Below are positions 43,966-54,659 of a stretch of 64,000 nucleotides of DNA, piece by piece; position 1 is the first letter of the stretch; every line of letters begins with the position of its first letter. The DNA is taken from the NCBI RefSeq assembly GCF_002099425.1, contig NW_018344165.1:62001-126000 (forward strand). The letters are read 5' to 3'. A model generated the notes under the pieces. The model did no database searches. It was not told the origin of the DNA and saw only the letters and a list, made by a program, of their open reading frames with translations. Origin of the DNA: Phascolarctos cinereus. Its lineage: Eukaryota > Chordata > Mammalia > Diprotodontia > Phascolarctidae. The position numbers and the translations under genes were made by a program.

Positions 43966-44689
43966 CTTCCAGATTGGCCTTTGGAAGGAAGGGAGTGAAA
44001 GGAAGGAAGGAATACAAAATAAATAAATGAGCAATATGGATAGCATCATAAAAAAAAAACCTTTAAAAAGTCAAGTGAAGCAACCAATAGCAGACATACT
44101 ATGTACAGTGGAAAATAAAAGTGCAAACAATGCAGATTAAGTGGAAAAACACACTCATGAAATAACTGAATCACTGGAATAAAGAGAAAACTTGCAAAAA
44201 TTCAGCAATATTGATTGCCAGAGAGCAATCCTAGCCTTCCCCTGAAGACCTATCCCATATCTGTGGGAGATATTCCTAAGCTGCCTGTTCTTGAACTGAA
44301 TGGCTTGGCTTCTATTGTCAGCTCTTATGTGGTATTGAACAAGGACTCTGATCTGGATTTCTCCTGCCAAACCCTGGCCTCATGGAATTGCTCTTAAGCT
44401 TGAAATACCCTGCCTCTTTCATTTTCTAAGTGGATCTTGTCTCCAAGATTAAGGTTTGGGAGTGAATTTCATAGTCTAATGTGTTCTGTCACTTAACACA
44501 AAATATGTCAGCATCTTCCATGTGTCAAGAGACTCTGAAGATTTCCCATTAGCTCTCCCTGCACCCCAATTGTGATATAACCTGTGAATCTCTCTGGAGA
44601 TAACTAAGTGGGATTATTTAAATTAGTTGGGGTTGTTCCATTGAGCTCCATGGTAGGAGATGGGACTAAGCAGGAGTTAAGCTTTCTCC

Positions 44690-45768
44690 TAAACAATAAA
44701 AGCATTTTATTATGTGCTCTATGTGCATATACATCTAATAAATGTATTAGTAAAATTACAAAAGGAAAAGCTCATGGTTTTATAAAAAGTAGTAAAATCA
44801 ATAATGATGGGAGATTTTAACATCCCACTATCTGAATTTGATAAATCCAAGAAAAAGATTAGTAACAAAGAAATTACAGAGATTGATCTAGTAGATATAT
44901 AGACAAAGCTCAATGGAGAAAACAAATAACCTTTCCTTTTCGCCCCCAAATATACATAGAATATGTATTGATCACGTGCTGGTTGACAAGGAAGATGGAA
45001 GCAGAGATTTTATAGACTGCATTTATGGATCACAATAGAATCAAGTTAGCAGAAAATAATCTTATAATGAATAAAAAGTGTATGCCCACATGGAAACTAA
45101 AAATGATTTATTAAATAATATCTGGGTAAGAGAGGAAATTATAAAAACAATCATAGATTGCATCAAAGATAATGGCAATATATATTCTGCATATCAAAAT
45201 CTATGGGATGCAGCCAAAGCAGTATTCAGAAGCAATATCATAGTACTGAATGCCCATGCCAGTAAGAAAAAGAAACTTGAGTTGCCTGCTCTTAAAAAGA
45301 AAAAACTTAGAAAAAGAACAAAGGCATACATATACTAATAGAACACAGAAAGAAAGAAAGAAAGAAAGAAAGAGCTGAGCAGAGATTACACAATTAAAAA
45401 TCAGAAAAAAATAAATTAAAGAAGTGTTTTTGACAGGATTAATGACAGTAAATAATTAACAAGTATTTCTTAAAGAGAACACTCAAATCACCTAAATGAG
45501 AAAAAAGAAAGAGATTACAGAATCACATATTTAGAATTTGAAGGAAAAAGAGAAGCCAGCTAATCAAACTCTCATTTTACAGATGTGAAAACTGATATGT
45601 AAAGAGTTTAAGCAACTTGTCTGAGATCAAATAGACAGTAAGTTTATAAATTTAGTTCATGATTCTGAGTTCTTTCCACCTTACCATTCAGCCTTAAAAC
45701 ATCATAATAAAGGCAAAAGAAATCAAGAAAATGATCAGAGATTATTATACACAATTCTATAATGAGTG
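44690..45768 (+). mobile_element. L1 ORF2 fragment (endonuclease/linker)
   Basis: The best frame (45078-45338) reads LLNNIWVREEIIKTIIDCI then YQNLWDAAKAVFRSNIIV and LNAHASKKKKLELPALKK, the stretch after the endonuclease in L1 ORF2p (NLWDxAKAVxRGxxIxLNAHIRK). A later piece reads AKEIKKMIRDYYTQFYNE, the block before the RT. Upstream, NDGRF and SEFDKSKKKISNKEITEI fit the endonuclease. A MIR fragment (45515-45697, minus) and an (AGAA)n run at 45347-45373 interrupt it. Confidence 0.75.
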
Positions 45769-46190
45769 GCATAATGGAAAAAGCAATGTATTTTGAGAAG
45801 GGAGAGTTAGAATGGGGGTATATCAGGGGTGGGAACCTGTGGCCTCAAGGCCACATGTGGCCTTCTAGGTCCTCGGGTGTGGCTTTTTGACTGAGTCCAA
45901 GCTTTACAGAATGGATCCTTTTATTAAGGGGATTTGTTCTGTGAAGTTTGGATTCAGTCAAAGGGCCACACTGGAGGACCTGGAGGGCCACATGTAGTCT
46001 TAAGACCGCAGGTTCCTCATCCCTGATTTAGAGTCAAAGGACCTGAGTTCAAATCCTAGCCCTATTCCTTGCTATCTATAAGACCTTGGACAAATTATTT
46101 CACTTCTGTGGGTGATAATTTCCTTAACTATAAAATGCTGAGGCTGGACTAGGTGACCTCTAGGGTCCCTTCCAGCTCTGTTTCACAAAA
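45768..46190 (+). repeat. MIR/Ther1 SINE split by a hAT MITE
   Basis: Left part 45768-45823 ('gtggcataatggaaaaagca'), right part 46026-46190 ('aaaggacctgagttcaaatc', 'ataaaatgctgaggctggac'). Confidence 0.75.
45824..46025. mobile_element. palindromic hAT-type MITE
   Basis: Ends caggggtgggaacctg and caggttcctcatccctg are inverted repeats, and the inversion continues inward for about 97 bp per arm ('gccacatgtggccttctagg' against 'tggagggccacatgta'). CAGGGGTG-type ends are typical of hAT. I see no clean 8-bp duplication. Confidence 0.8.
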
Positions 46191-46473
46191 TATAAGGGAG
46201 AACTGTGATTTCTCTGGTATGGGGAACTCCAACCTAGGTCAGTGTGTCTTGCAATTTATAGTTCCTTAAATGTTAAGATTATTGTTAGTTTTTAATGAAC
46301 AAAAATTTATAAAAAATATAAAAATAAAAAAATAAAAATTTTTTCTAACATAATTTTAGAGAATGATGTATAGATAACTGAGAAATTAAGTCATAGCCAG
46401 GGTATATTTGTGAAAGTACATGTCAGAGGCAGGATAAGATGTTCTGTTTTTCAAGTGGTGCTCCATCAACTCT

Positions 46474-46556
46474 GTGTGTATGTGTGTGTGTGCACCCACA
46501 CATGTGTGTGCATGTGCATGTGTGTATGTGTGTGTGTGCATGCATGTACATGTGTG
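46474..46556. repeat. (TG)n microsatellite
   Basis: TG/TATG/CATG repeats. 46200-46473 is A-rich and unassigned. Confidence 0.9.
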
Positions 46557-46624
46557 TATTACCAAAATAACATGGGACATTAAAAAGCTGTCCTGCAAAA
46601 TGGCATTAGAGGCCAATAAATTCA

Positions 46625-47690
46625 TAACTCAATTCAATTTAACTGTATATCAAGTGCTTATTATATGCAAGGCATTGTGCTAGGCACCAGGGATACAAAG
46701 ACAAAAATGAAAAACAGTCCTTGACCTCAGGGAGATTATATTCTAGTGAGGGAGAGGGGCAGATTAGAAGCACACAAAGAAATAGAAGACTGTTAGAAGG
46801 CGAGAATCCTAATGACCCGGGGGCATCAGAAAAGACATCTCCAAGCAGATAAAATTTAAGATGAGCTATATGCAAAGTTAAGGATTCTAAGAGGCAAAGG
46901 CAAGAAGAAGGTTTAGTCTGAGGATTATGGACAGCTCATGCAAAGGCAGGGTGTGAGATGAGTTTGAGGAGCAGCAAGCAAGACATGGAATGTGGGCTTT
47001 GTGAAAAGAAGTAATACAAAATATTTCTGGAAAGAGAGGTTAAAATTAGACTGTGAAGGGATTTATTTTCATTCTTTTACTTTTTATTGATAGGTGTTCC
47101 TTTTATATCACCTGTATTTCCCAATAAATCATTGTCTACCTCTTCCAGAGAGTTATTGCTCTCTCCATCACTTAACACAGTACTTGGCACATAGTAGGTG
47201 CTTAGTAAATGTTTATTGATTAAGAAAACAAAAAAGTGTGCAAAAGAAACAAAAATTGGCAAAACCAACCAACATATCTAGAAAGTCTAATGTTACAAGC
47301 AATATTCCATACCCACAATCCCTATCTTTGCAAAGAAGGGTGGAGAAGAAACTTCTCATAGTTTTACTTTGCAGCCAAGCTTAATCTTTACCATTTTGAA
47401 GCTTCAGTGGAGGATGGACTACAGAAAAACTGAAAGTCAAGAGTGCAATGAAGTTATTCTTGCAATAGTCAAGGCAAGAGGTAATGAGAGATTTAACTAG
47501 GGTTGCATGGGGTGATTGGGCAAAAGAAAACAAGATTTGAGAAATGTTGTGAAGGTAGAATCCACAAGACTTGGCAACAAATTGAGTAAGAGGAGAGGGA
47601 AAGGAAACAGTCAAAGGTGACTCTCTGGTGTAAGCCTAGGTGACTAGAAGGTTGGTGGTGGCCTGAACAGAAATATGAAATCTATCAAAG
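46625..47690 (-). mobile_element. L2 LINE, minus strand, with a plus L2 tail inside
   Basis: Antisense L2 3' end at 46650 ('aggcattgtgctaggcacca', 'ccttgacctcagggagatta'), then 'gactgtgaagggatttattt'. The copy resumes at 47385-47680 with 'aatagtcaaggcaagaggta', 'gacttggcaacaaattgagt', 'gtgactctctggtgtaagcc'. The plus tail ('cacagtacttggcacatagt', 'agtaaatgtttattgatta') is at about 47090-47225. Confidence 0.75.
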
Positions 47691-47718
47691 TGAATTCCAC
47701 ACCAATGAATCTACCATC

Positions 47719-49700
47719 TTTTTTTCACTTTGCAACTTTATTAACTATGAGAGGTTCTGATGTAAATAATAACACACCAGAGAATCCTGTAAGTCATGCT
47801 GTGGTTCAGTAATTTGGAAAGTAAAGATAGGAACAAGTATATACCATTGACAGATACCTGGGGAAATACAGTTCCCACCACTGGGAGCTACCAGACTGCA
47901 TCTCTTGTACTGTTTCTGGGATGTCTCCATCATCTCTATTTCTGGCGGTCTGAACCCCTCTTGTCTCTAGGGTATGAAGACCCTTCTCTGCAGTCCCTAA
48001 GGCTTTCTCAGGGTCTGTGCCTTTCTGCTTCTTCCAAACTCTCTTGGCATCACTGTGACCTGCTGGAATCACCACCATTAGTCATTTGGCTAAGTTCTCA
48101 AAGACCAGTACACCCAGCCCCTAGGCATATGATGTCAGTAGTTCAAAGTCCACCTAGGGCAGGGACCAGTTGTACAGAACACTCTCATAGAATCAAGACT
48201 GATTTCTCTCCAACTCCCAAAGTCAGATCTGATTGGTGATCATGTAGGGGAGTACTGGGGGCTGTTTCAGCATCACTGGATGTACTCTTCAGGAAATCTG
48301 CTGGTCTATGGCACCGTTAGCAATGGCCTCCTACATACTTTCCTGAGGGATCTGTGGGCTGCTAACTGGTTGGGAAATTGATAGAACATCTCAGAGTAGA
48401 GAGCAATGAATGCTAGCTGAAGTACTAATCAGGGGAGGCAGACAGCTGGTATGTGCTTTCTGCAGTGAAACCTTGCTCATGAATAGTCACTCCAAAATCA
48501 GTAACACTTGATGAGAAATGCATTGCCAAGAGAATGAGATAGTATTATGGAGGATTTCTCTTCCTTTGGAATACCAACCCAAATTCCTGGAGAAATTGGG
48601 CAGGAAATCACTTATGCCTTCCACAGAGTAATCTTTGCTGAGTATAGAGAAGCAGAAGTGGAAGAGGAAGGACAGAATCTCAACCAGGTCCATGCTTCTG
48701 CTCCAGGAAGTCTGCAGATTATTCAGTTGTGTCTGACTGTTCATTACTCTGTGGACCATGCTATCTTTTCCTTGACAAGGATACTGGAGTGGTTTGCCAT
48801 TTCCTTCTCCAGTAAATTAAGGCAAACAGGCATTAAGTGACTTGCCTAGGGTCACATGGCTGGTAAATGTCTGAGGCCAGATTTGAACTCAGATCCTCCT
48901 GACTCCAGGCCCAGTGTTCTATCCACTGAGACATCTAGCTGCCTCTAGTCTGCAGAAACTGTTGAGTAAATTACCAAAGCTGGGTTGTTGTGTCCATCAG
49001 CAAGAACTAGAAGCCAGAACAAATAATGCAGGGTAGTTGTCAAAGCTCAGGATCCCATCTTTCCTCTACTTATGTGTCCAGTGACGGAACATTGTGGGTA
49101 TGTTTGTTGGGGCCCAGCTTACTTGTATCATCGGACCACATCTATTGTGTCACATAAGAAAGCAACAGGAAAGTTCAGATGGAAGATAGGGTTAAAGAAG
49201 AGGCCATGGAGATCCCCAAGGGCACAGTGCACATGCCAGATCAGGAGACCACACAATAGCCCTATGCTTTCCTCTGGGGCCTTGTTAAATTCCAACAAGC
49301 TACAAATGCTTAGAGCAATGCTTGGTCTGAATACAGCATTTCCATCACCTGGGTGCTTTGCCAAAGATGGGAGCTCCCAAAAGACAGGGAGGCAGGTGGC
49401 TGAGTGTCTATAAAGTTGGTCTAGAACCCTAGCCCTTTGCACTGCCTCTCCACCTAATCCAAAGTCCCTGAAGATTAAGGCATGGAAGCTATCCTTCTTG
49501 CATCTCAGACTGCTGTGGGATCCTTTCCAACACGTTAAGCCTCACAATGCTCAGCCTCAGCCTCAGTGCTCCATGAATGAGAAGAGGTGGAGGGAAGGGG
49601 ATGGAGGCCAGGAGTCAGGGATCCCAGACTCTGACTGAAGAGAGTACCAGAGCTAGAGGAAGGGAAGTGTGTATAGTCATGAGGAGTGGGGAGGAAAAGG
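47719..49700 (-). pseudogene. GTF2H4: GTF2H4 (TFIIH subunit p52) processed pseudogene
   Basis: Retrocopy of the mRNA for GTF2H4/p52, the core TFIIH subunit that anchors XPB. From the minus strand: VLDQLYRHSATCLPVFWELP and SLAKHPG (49420-49340), EESIGLLCGLLIWH (about 49260), FNPIFHLNF, FLLMDTTTQLW (about 49000). After the SINE come [20 protein letters not shown] and [15 protein letters not shown] (48690-48590), HPVMLKQPPVLP (about 48275), WELERN, VDFELLTSYA, LGVLVFENLAK and MVVIPAGHSDAKRVWKKQK (48078-48022). Order and spacing match the 462-residue protein over nearly its whole length. No introns remain. The transcript end shows AATAAA about 20 nt before an A-run (T-run at 47719-47725). The initiator lies near 49574. 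Several stops and frameshifts make it dead. A long SINE sits inside. I found no convincing target duplication. Confidence 0.95.
48709..48956 (-). mobile_element. marsupial SINE, long form, inside the GTF2H4 retrocopy
   Basis: Element 48719-48946 ('tactggagtggtttgccatt', 'gtcacatggctggtaaatgt', reversed head 'acatctagctgcct'). The perfect 10-mer agtctgcaga flanks it at 48709-48718 and 48947-48956, within the codons for FLQT of the pseudogene. Confidence 0.95.
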
Positions 49701-49754
49701 GAGCAGAGCCTTGACTATTTTTTTTAAAGAACTAGATCACATAGATTTTTCCAA

Positions 49755-50200
49755 ACAAAAAAAAAAGGGCAAATATAGTTTTGATCCTTGAACAAAACAA
49801 AGGCAAGGCTGAGAAAGAAACTGTATCAGTAATGAATATTGATGTAAAATATTAAATGCAGTACTCACAAATAGAATACAGCAGTACATAAAAAAAATTA
49901 TCCATCATGACAGAGTAGGATTTATAACTAGAATGTAGGAAGGTTTAATACCAGGAACACAATCAATGTAATAAATCATGTTAACAAGAGAAAAAGTAAA
50001 GACTACATGATCATATCATTAGACTCAGAGAAAGCCTTCAATAAAAGACAACATTAATTTAGATTAAAAATGTTACAAATAGACCTGAAATGATATTTCC
50101 TTATTGTGATAAAAATGCATATTCTAAGTCATGAGCTAACATTATATATAATTTAGAAATATGAAGCATCCCCACTAAAACAGTATATCTATTGTGCAAC
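49755..50200 (+). mobile_element. L1 ORF2 fragment (reverse transcriptase)
   Basis: Frame near 49850-49930 reads [20 protein letters not shown], the RT block of L1 ORF2p ([20 protein letters not shown]), preceded by MNIDVK. It is probably the continuation of the L1 at 44690-45768. Confidence 0.8.
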
Positions 50201-50204
50201 TGGG

Positions 50205-50600
50205 CTGTCCATTCACCATTTTTATGAGACAATGTGGCATTGTAGAAAAACTGCCAAACTTGGAGTCACAAGAAGATGATGTCTCCCATTTATTCTGTGG
50301 GTGAACCGGGACAAGTCACATCACCTATTTGGGTCTTAGTTTCTTCATCTGTAAAAGGAAGTGCTGGACAAGATGACTTTCAATTTTAGATCTGTGATAC
50401 TATTTCTGCAGTCTTAGAAATGTGAGCAATTTTCTTTCCTTTTCTTCTTCTTTTTTTTTTTTTGGTCTGTACCTGTGATTTTGTTGGTGGAGGGAACTCC
50501 CAGGGTAGAATTTCCCTCTACTGATTCTGATTGACAAATATTCTGCAAGAGAATTATCTTGGGCATGGAAAAGTTAAGGGATGTGACCAGGTCACACATC
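50205..50600. repeat. MIR (plus) and CORE-SINE (minus) between L1 pieces
   Basis: 50205-50405 is plus MIR ('acaatgtggcattgtagaaa', 'cttcatctgtaaaaggaagt'). 50455-50600 is an antisense CORE-SINE with T-run ('gtacctgtgattttgttggt', 'gagggaactcccagggtaga'). Confidence 0.7.
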
Positions 50601-50780
50601 TAGTACCTACCAGTGAAAGCAATAAGGCATGAACGAGAAATTAAAGAAAAAAAAAAAGGTTTGGCTATGAAAAAGTTTAAATATATCTTCTCGTAGATAC
50701 ATAGATATCTTGATTATGTACTTAGAAAACCCAAGACAGTAAGAAAACAAAACAAAACAAAAGACTTGATGTAAGACAAA
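50600..50780 (+). repeat. L1 ORF2 fragment (RT, downstream)
   Basis: KAIRHEREIKE (about 50617-50650) and DILIMYLENP (about 50705-50732) match L1 'AIRQEKEIKG' and 'ADDMIVYLENP'. Confidence 0.65.
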
Positions 50781-50799
50781 TTTCCTAAAAATATGAGCT

Positions 50800-50930
50800 A
50801 TCTGGAGAGGTAATGACTGTCATTGGAGATCTTCCAGCAAAGGAAGCTGGAAAACCATTTATCAGGGACTATATGCTTGTTTGCATACCCTTTGAGATCC
50901 TTTCCAGCTCTCAGATTTTGGCATTCTCTG
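50800..50930 (+). repeat. L3/CR1 3' tail
   Basis: 'ggagatcttccagcaaagga', 'aaaccatttatcagggacta' and 'gagatcctttccagctctca' are the L3 end. Confidence 0.7.
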
Positions 50931-51434
50931 AGTGCTTTAAACACTTTTTCCCCTAACCAGAGAAGGACCAGGAGGACAGGGCCATGGAGTGGGTATCAGG
51001 GAGGCAGGCAATGGGCCCTGAAAACTCATTTAAGAGCCTTCACAGTATGACCCAAGGCTGTCCATGGGCACAGATTTGTCCAGAAGAATCAGTCAGTCTA
51101 GCCTGGAGAGGAGAACAGAAATCTGCTTTAGTTCCTGTGCATGAGGGGCAGTGAGTCACAGGCAAATCCTTTGTATTTAGCAGAAAATGGCTCAACTCAA
51201 AGCCTTCAGGAGTCCTCAATCCAGCTGCTGCAGAGAGAAAAGAAAGCACTGAATAAAAGCCCAGCATCCTTTGTAAAACTGTAATCCTCTTGTAAGTATT
51301 TATCGCATGAATGATTTTTTTTTTTTTATCCACAAGCAGTTTGTTATAGTATGATAGGTAAAAGCATTTGGAGTCTTTGCTAACTGGAGTTTCATTCACA
51401 TAGCCTTCTGCCTGGGTTTGGTGTGTGCATAACA
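50931..51434. other. unassigned DNA
   Basis: A 131-codon minus frame (51040-51435) has no recognisable domain and I treat it as chance. Confidence 0.4.
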
Positions 51435-51520
51435 TTCCATTTAGGAATCATTCATTGAGCACCAACTGTGTTCAGAGCCCTATGTTAGGCACTGGGGGAG
51501 AGATGAGATTTGGCTAAGAT

Positions 51521-51602
51521 ACAATCTCTACTTTCTTTTCTTTAATTTTTATTTTTTTAATTTTTTTTCCATATGCTTTTGAGTTGCACAATCTCTACTT
51601 TC
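51521..51602 (-). mobile_element. 52-bp L1 stub with 15-bp target duplication
   Basis: acaatctctactttc occurs exactly at 51521-51535 and 51588-51602. The 52 bp between are a T-rich run (reversed A-tail) followed by ccatatgcttttgagttgc, close to ccataagcttttgagtttt at the end of the L1 at 41581. Confidence 0.88.
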
Positions 51603-51849
51603 ATGGAGGTCACAGGCCCATGCACATTATGACATGTGAAAAAAACACATAGTACTCTCCTGGCTCCAAAAATTCCTTTTTCCCTTTCTTCCTCTTTCTG
51701 TCTAAAAACATTTATTAAGCACTTATTATGCTCCAGATACTGTGCTAATTGCTGGGGAAACAGTATAAAGCAAAAACAGAGCGTCTTCAAGAACCTTGCA
51801 TTCTAATGAGGTAGAGACAATAATGTACATAAAAAAAGAAGACCAGCAT

Positions 51850-52085
51850 TTCTTAAGCACCTACTGCGCTGTCACTATGCATGCTTTACAAATATTTCAT
51901 TTCATTCTCACAACAGCACTGTGAAGTAGGCATGAGATTATTATCCCTATTTTACAGTGGAGGAAACTGACAGAAGTTAAGTGACTTGCCCAAGGTCACA
52001 TAGCTAGTAAGTGTCAGAGTCAGATTTGAACTCAAGTCTTTCCAACTCCAAGCCCATTGACTATCCACTGCACTACCTCAATGCT
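51850..52085 (-). repeat. MIR/Ther1 SINE inside L2
   Basis: 'ctcacaacagcactgtgaag', 'ttttacagtggaggaaactg', 'gtcacatagctagtaagtgt', 'ctatccactgcactacct'; nearly full length. Confidence 0.85.
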
Positions 52086-52450
52086 CTTGGTACGTGAAAT
52101 GTACATACAAAGTAGTTGGAGAGGAGGTTGCTAGCAGCTCGGGGAGGGGTGGGATGATAAAAGCTTCCTGCAGAAGAAGTCAATTGAGCTAAGTCTTAAT
52201 GAGGGCTAGAAATTCTCAGAGGTAAAGGTGAGGAGTGAGTACATTTTAGGCAGGCAGGACAGGAAATAGAGTGTCATGTGTGAAAAACAATGAATACAAT
52301 AGTATGGATAGACTATGGGGTATGTGGAAAGAAGCATGTAGAAGAGCTTAAAATGTCAAATAAGGGAGTTTATAATTATTCCTAAAGGCAAGGGAGTCAC
52401 TGAGATGACTTAGTAATGGGTGGGATGACACCATCAGATTTAGGCTCTAG

Positions 52451-52646
52451 GAAAATCACTTTGAGGGGCAGCTGGGTGGCTCAGCAGATAAGCACCAGCC
52501 CTGAAGTCAGGAGGACCTGATTTCAAATCTGGCCTCAGACCAAACACTTGATACTTACTAGCTGTGTGACCCTGGGCAAGTCACTTAATCCCAATTGCCT
52601 AAAAATTAAAAAAAGAATAATGATTAAAAAAAGAAAATCAATTTGG
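52451..52646 (+). mobile_element. marsupial tRNA-derived SINE, short form, inside L2
   Basis: Element 52465-52632 ('ggggcagctgggtggctcag'). Flanks gaaaatcactttga (52451-52464) and gaaaatcaatttgg (52633-52646) are an aged target duplication of L2 sequence. Confidence 0.92.
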
Positions 52647-53143
52647 ATGATCTATTATGGGGAATGGGTTGGAAGAGGGAGAGCATCTCTCCCACATGAG
52701 GCAGGGAGACTAACTAAGAGACTGATTATTATTGCAATAGCTGGGTGATAGTTGAAGAGAGATTGAGCCAGAGAGATGGCTGTTGAGTGGAGAAAAGAGA
52801 CATGGATAAGGGATGAGAAGGAAGAAGCAACACGATTTGGCAACTGGATATATAAGGTGATATAGGGAGAGTGAAGAGCTGCAGAGGACATTGAGGTTAC
52901 AAATCTGGTTGATTGGAAGGATGGCAGTACCTTCAACAGTAACAGGGAGATTAATAAGAGGGGCGGGATTGGGGGAAAAGATGAGTTTTGTTTTAGTCTT
53001 ATTGAATTTGAGATGCCCATGGAGTATCAAGTTAGCAATTCCTAATAGGCAGTTAGTTGGTGATAGAGAATGGGTGCTCTGGAGATTTTAGGGCCTATCT
53101 ATCCATCTATTAGAAAATATATTAGAATAATATACATTAGAAA

Positions 53144-53145
<2 letters not shown>

Positions 53146-53179
<34 letters not shown>
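53146..53179. repeat. (TATC)n microsatellite
   Basis: Eight uninterrupted tetranucleotide units. Confidence 0.95.
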
Positions 53180-53417
53180 CCTCTCTTAGAATTATAAGTA
53201 GAGAGATGATAATTGAATCCATAGGTGCTGATGAGATAACCAAGTGAACTAGAAATAAGCCAAACTCAGATGGTCCTAAGACCTGAGGTCTAAAAGGGGA
53301 CAAGCAAGAAGTATATGGATTATTTTCATGGAAAAGCTCTCAGGGCTAAATCTTGTCTGACTGTCTGAGAAAAGAATAATAAGAGCCCCAAATGATGCAC
53401 AGGTTGCAGAGTTATCA

Positions 53418-53660
53418 GTAGGTAGGCAGAGCAATAGAGAGATGGACTTGGAGTCAGGAAGACCAGAGTTCAATCTGGCCTCAGATACTTACTAGCTCTG
53501 TCAACCTGAGTATGTCACCTAACCTTTATCTGCTTCAATTTCCTCTTTTGTGAAATGGGAATAATAACAGCACCTACTTCATAGGGTGTTTGTGAGGATA
53601 AAATAGAGTAATATTTGTAAACTAATTTTTAAACTTTGAAATGTTATATAAATACTAGCT
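53418..53660 (+). repeat. MIR/Ther1 SINE, nearly full length
   Basis: 'gacttggagtcaggaagacc', 'cttactagctctgtcaacct', 'tgaaatgggaataataacag', 'aatgttatataaatactagc'. Confidence 0.88.
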
Positions 53661-53668
53661 GTTGTGAT

Positions 53669-53687
53669 GTTATTATTATTATTATTA

Positions 53688-53726
<39 letters not shown>

Positions 53727-53733
53727 TAGTAGT

Positions 53734-53765
<32 letters not shown>

Positions 53766-53769
53766 TAGA
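53669..53769. repeat. (TTA)n / (TAG)n / (CAG)n triplet tract
   Basis: About 100 bp in which the unit changes from TTA to TAG to CAG and back to TAG, starting at the end of a MIR. Confidence 0.95.
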
Positions 53770-53779
53770 AATATTTGTG

Positions 53780-54080
53780 TGCTAATGCCCTACTGGATTG
53801 TCAACTTCATGAGGGCAGAGGTTGTGCTTCATCTAAATTTTGCATCCCCACATTTCCTAGAAGTTTTCTATACACGATAGATCCTTAATGAATTCTTGTT
53901 ATTATTATTTAATATTGGGTATTATAATTATCTGTATTTCTGTCACATTTACCTAATATTCTAAGTTCCATGAGGGCAGAAATCATATTTCAACTGATCT
54001 TTATATTTCCTTTGGTACCTAACATAGGGTTACGTACATAGTAAAAACCTAAGAAGATGTTGAATGAATGATACACAGAT
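53780..54080 (+). repeat. two L2 3' tails in tandem
   Basis: 53790-53900 ('attgtcaacttcatgagggc') and 53935-54075 ('ctaagttccatgagggcaga') repeat the same L2 tail. Confidence 0.7.
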
Positions 54081-54254
54081 TTATGATAAATACAAGATAG
54101 AGGAGCAAAAAAAGTATTTTGTTAAGTCTGAGTGAGAGACAGGGATGATGAAAGGTCAACATTATCCTAAAGAGTTCTCCAGGCAAATAAAGGCATCTGG
54201 GTAGAACAAGTCAAATTCCACCAGACACCTTGAGATCCCTCAAGCATATGAGGA

Positions 54255-54655
54255 CTCTCTTTTCTCTGACAGAATATAGAGTGCTCAAGGGCAGAGATGT
54301 ATTTCATTTTTGGGGTGGAGGCAGCCAGATGATGCAGTGCATTGGGCTTAGAGTCAGGAAGGTCTGAATTAAATTTGGCTTCAGATGCTACCTGTGTGAT
54401 TTTGGGCAAGTCAGTTAGCTTTGGTTTGCCTCAGTTTCCTCAACTATAAAATGGGGATAACAGCAGTACCCACCTCTCAGGGTTGTTGTGAGGATCATAA
54501 AAATAATATTTGTAAAAAGCACTTACAAAGTGCCTGGAATATAGTAGGCACCATATAAATGCTTATTCCCTTCCCTCCTTCATTTTTGTCCTTGTATCCC
54601 CGCTCATCTAGCACAGTATGTGTCATAGAGTAGGTGCTTAATAGCGACCTCTCCA
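54255..54655 (+). repeat. L2 tail split by a MIR with target duplication
   Basis: L2 pieces 54265-54312 ('agtgctcaagggcagagatg') and 54580-54650 ('ttttgtccttgtatccccgc', 'agagtaggtgcttaata'). The MIR lies between (about 54315-54575) and ttcatttttg is present at 54303-54312 and 54580-54589. Confidence 0.82.
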
Positions 54656-54659
54656 CTCT

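Larger units (their letters stand above)
51435..53095 (-). mobile_element. L2 LINE, long minus copy with nested insertions
   Basis: Two antisense 3' ends (51440-51520 and 51705-51835), then 'gcttcctgcagaagaagtca', 'aaaggcaagggagtcactga', 'gattattattgcaatagctg', 'tggcaactggatatataagg', 'ggcagtaccttcaacagtaa' and 'gttttgttttagtcttattg', the antisense of L2 ORF2. The 121- and 106-codon minus frames here are L2 relics. It is interrupted by an L1 stub, a MIR and a SINE. Confidence 0.8.

Noticed and set aside
47719-49760. Target duplication for the GTF2H4 retrocopy (accatcttttttt against gactatttttttt)
   Set aside because: The similarity is mostly T-run and the 5' edge of the copy is not fixed, so it is not evidence.
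51040-51435. 131-codon minus frame
   Set aside because: No recognisable domain, atypical composition and no supporting context.
52655-53030. 121- and 106-codon minus frames
   Set aside because: They are remains of L2 ORF2 in two frames.
53146-53179. Regular repeats as a CRISPR-like array
   Set aside because: Pure tetranucleotide microsatellite without spacers; the host is a eukaryote.
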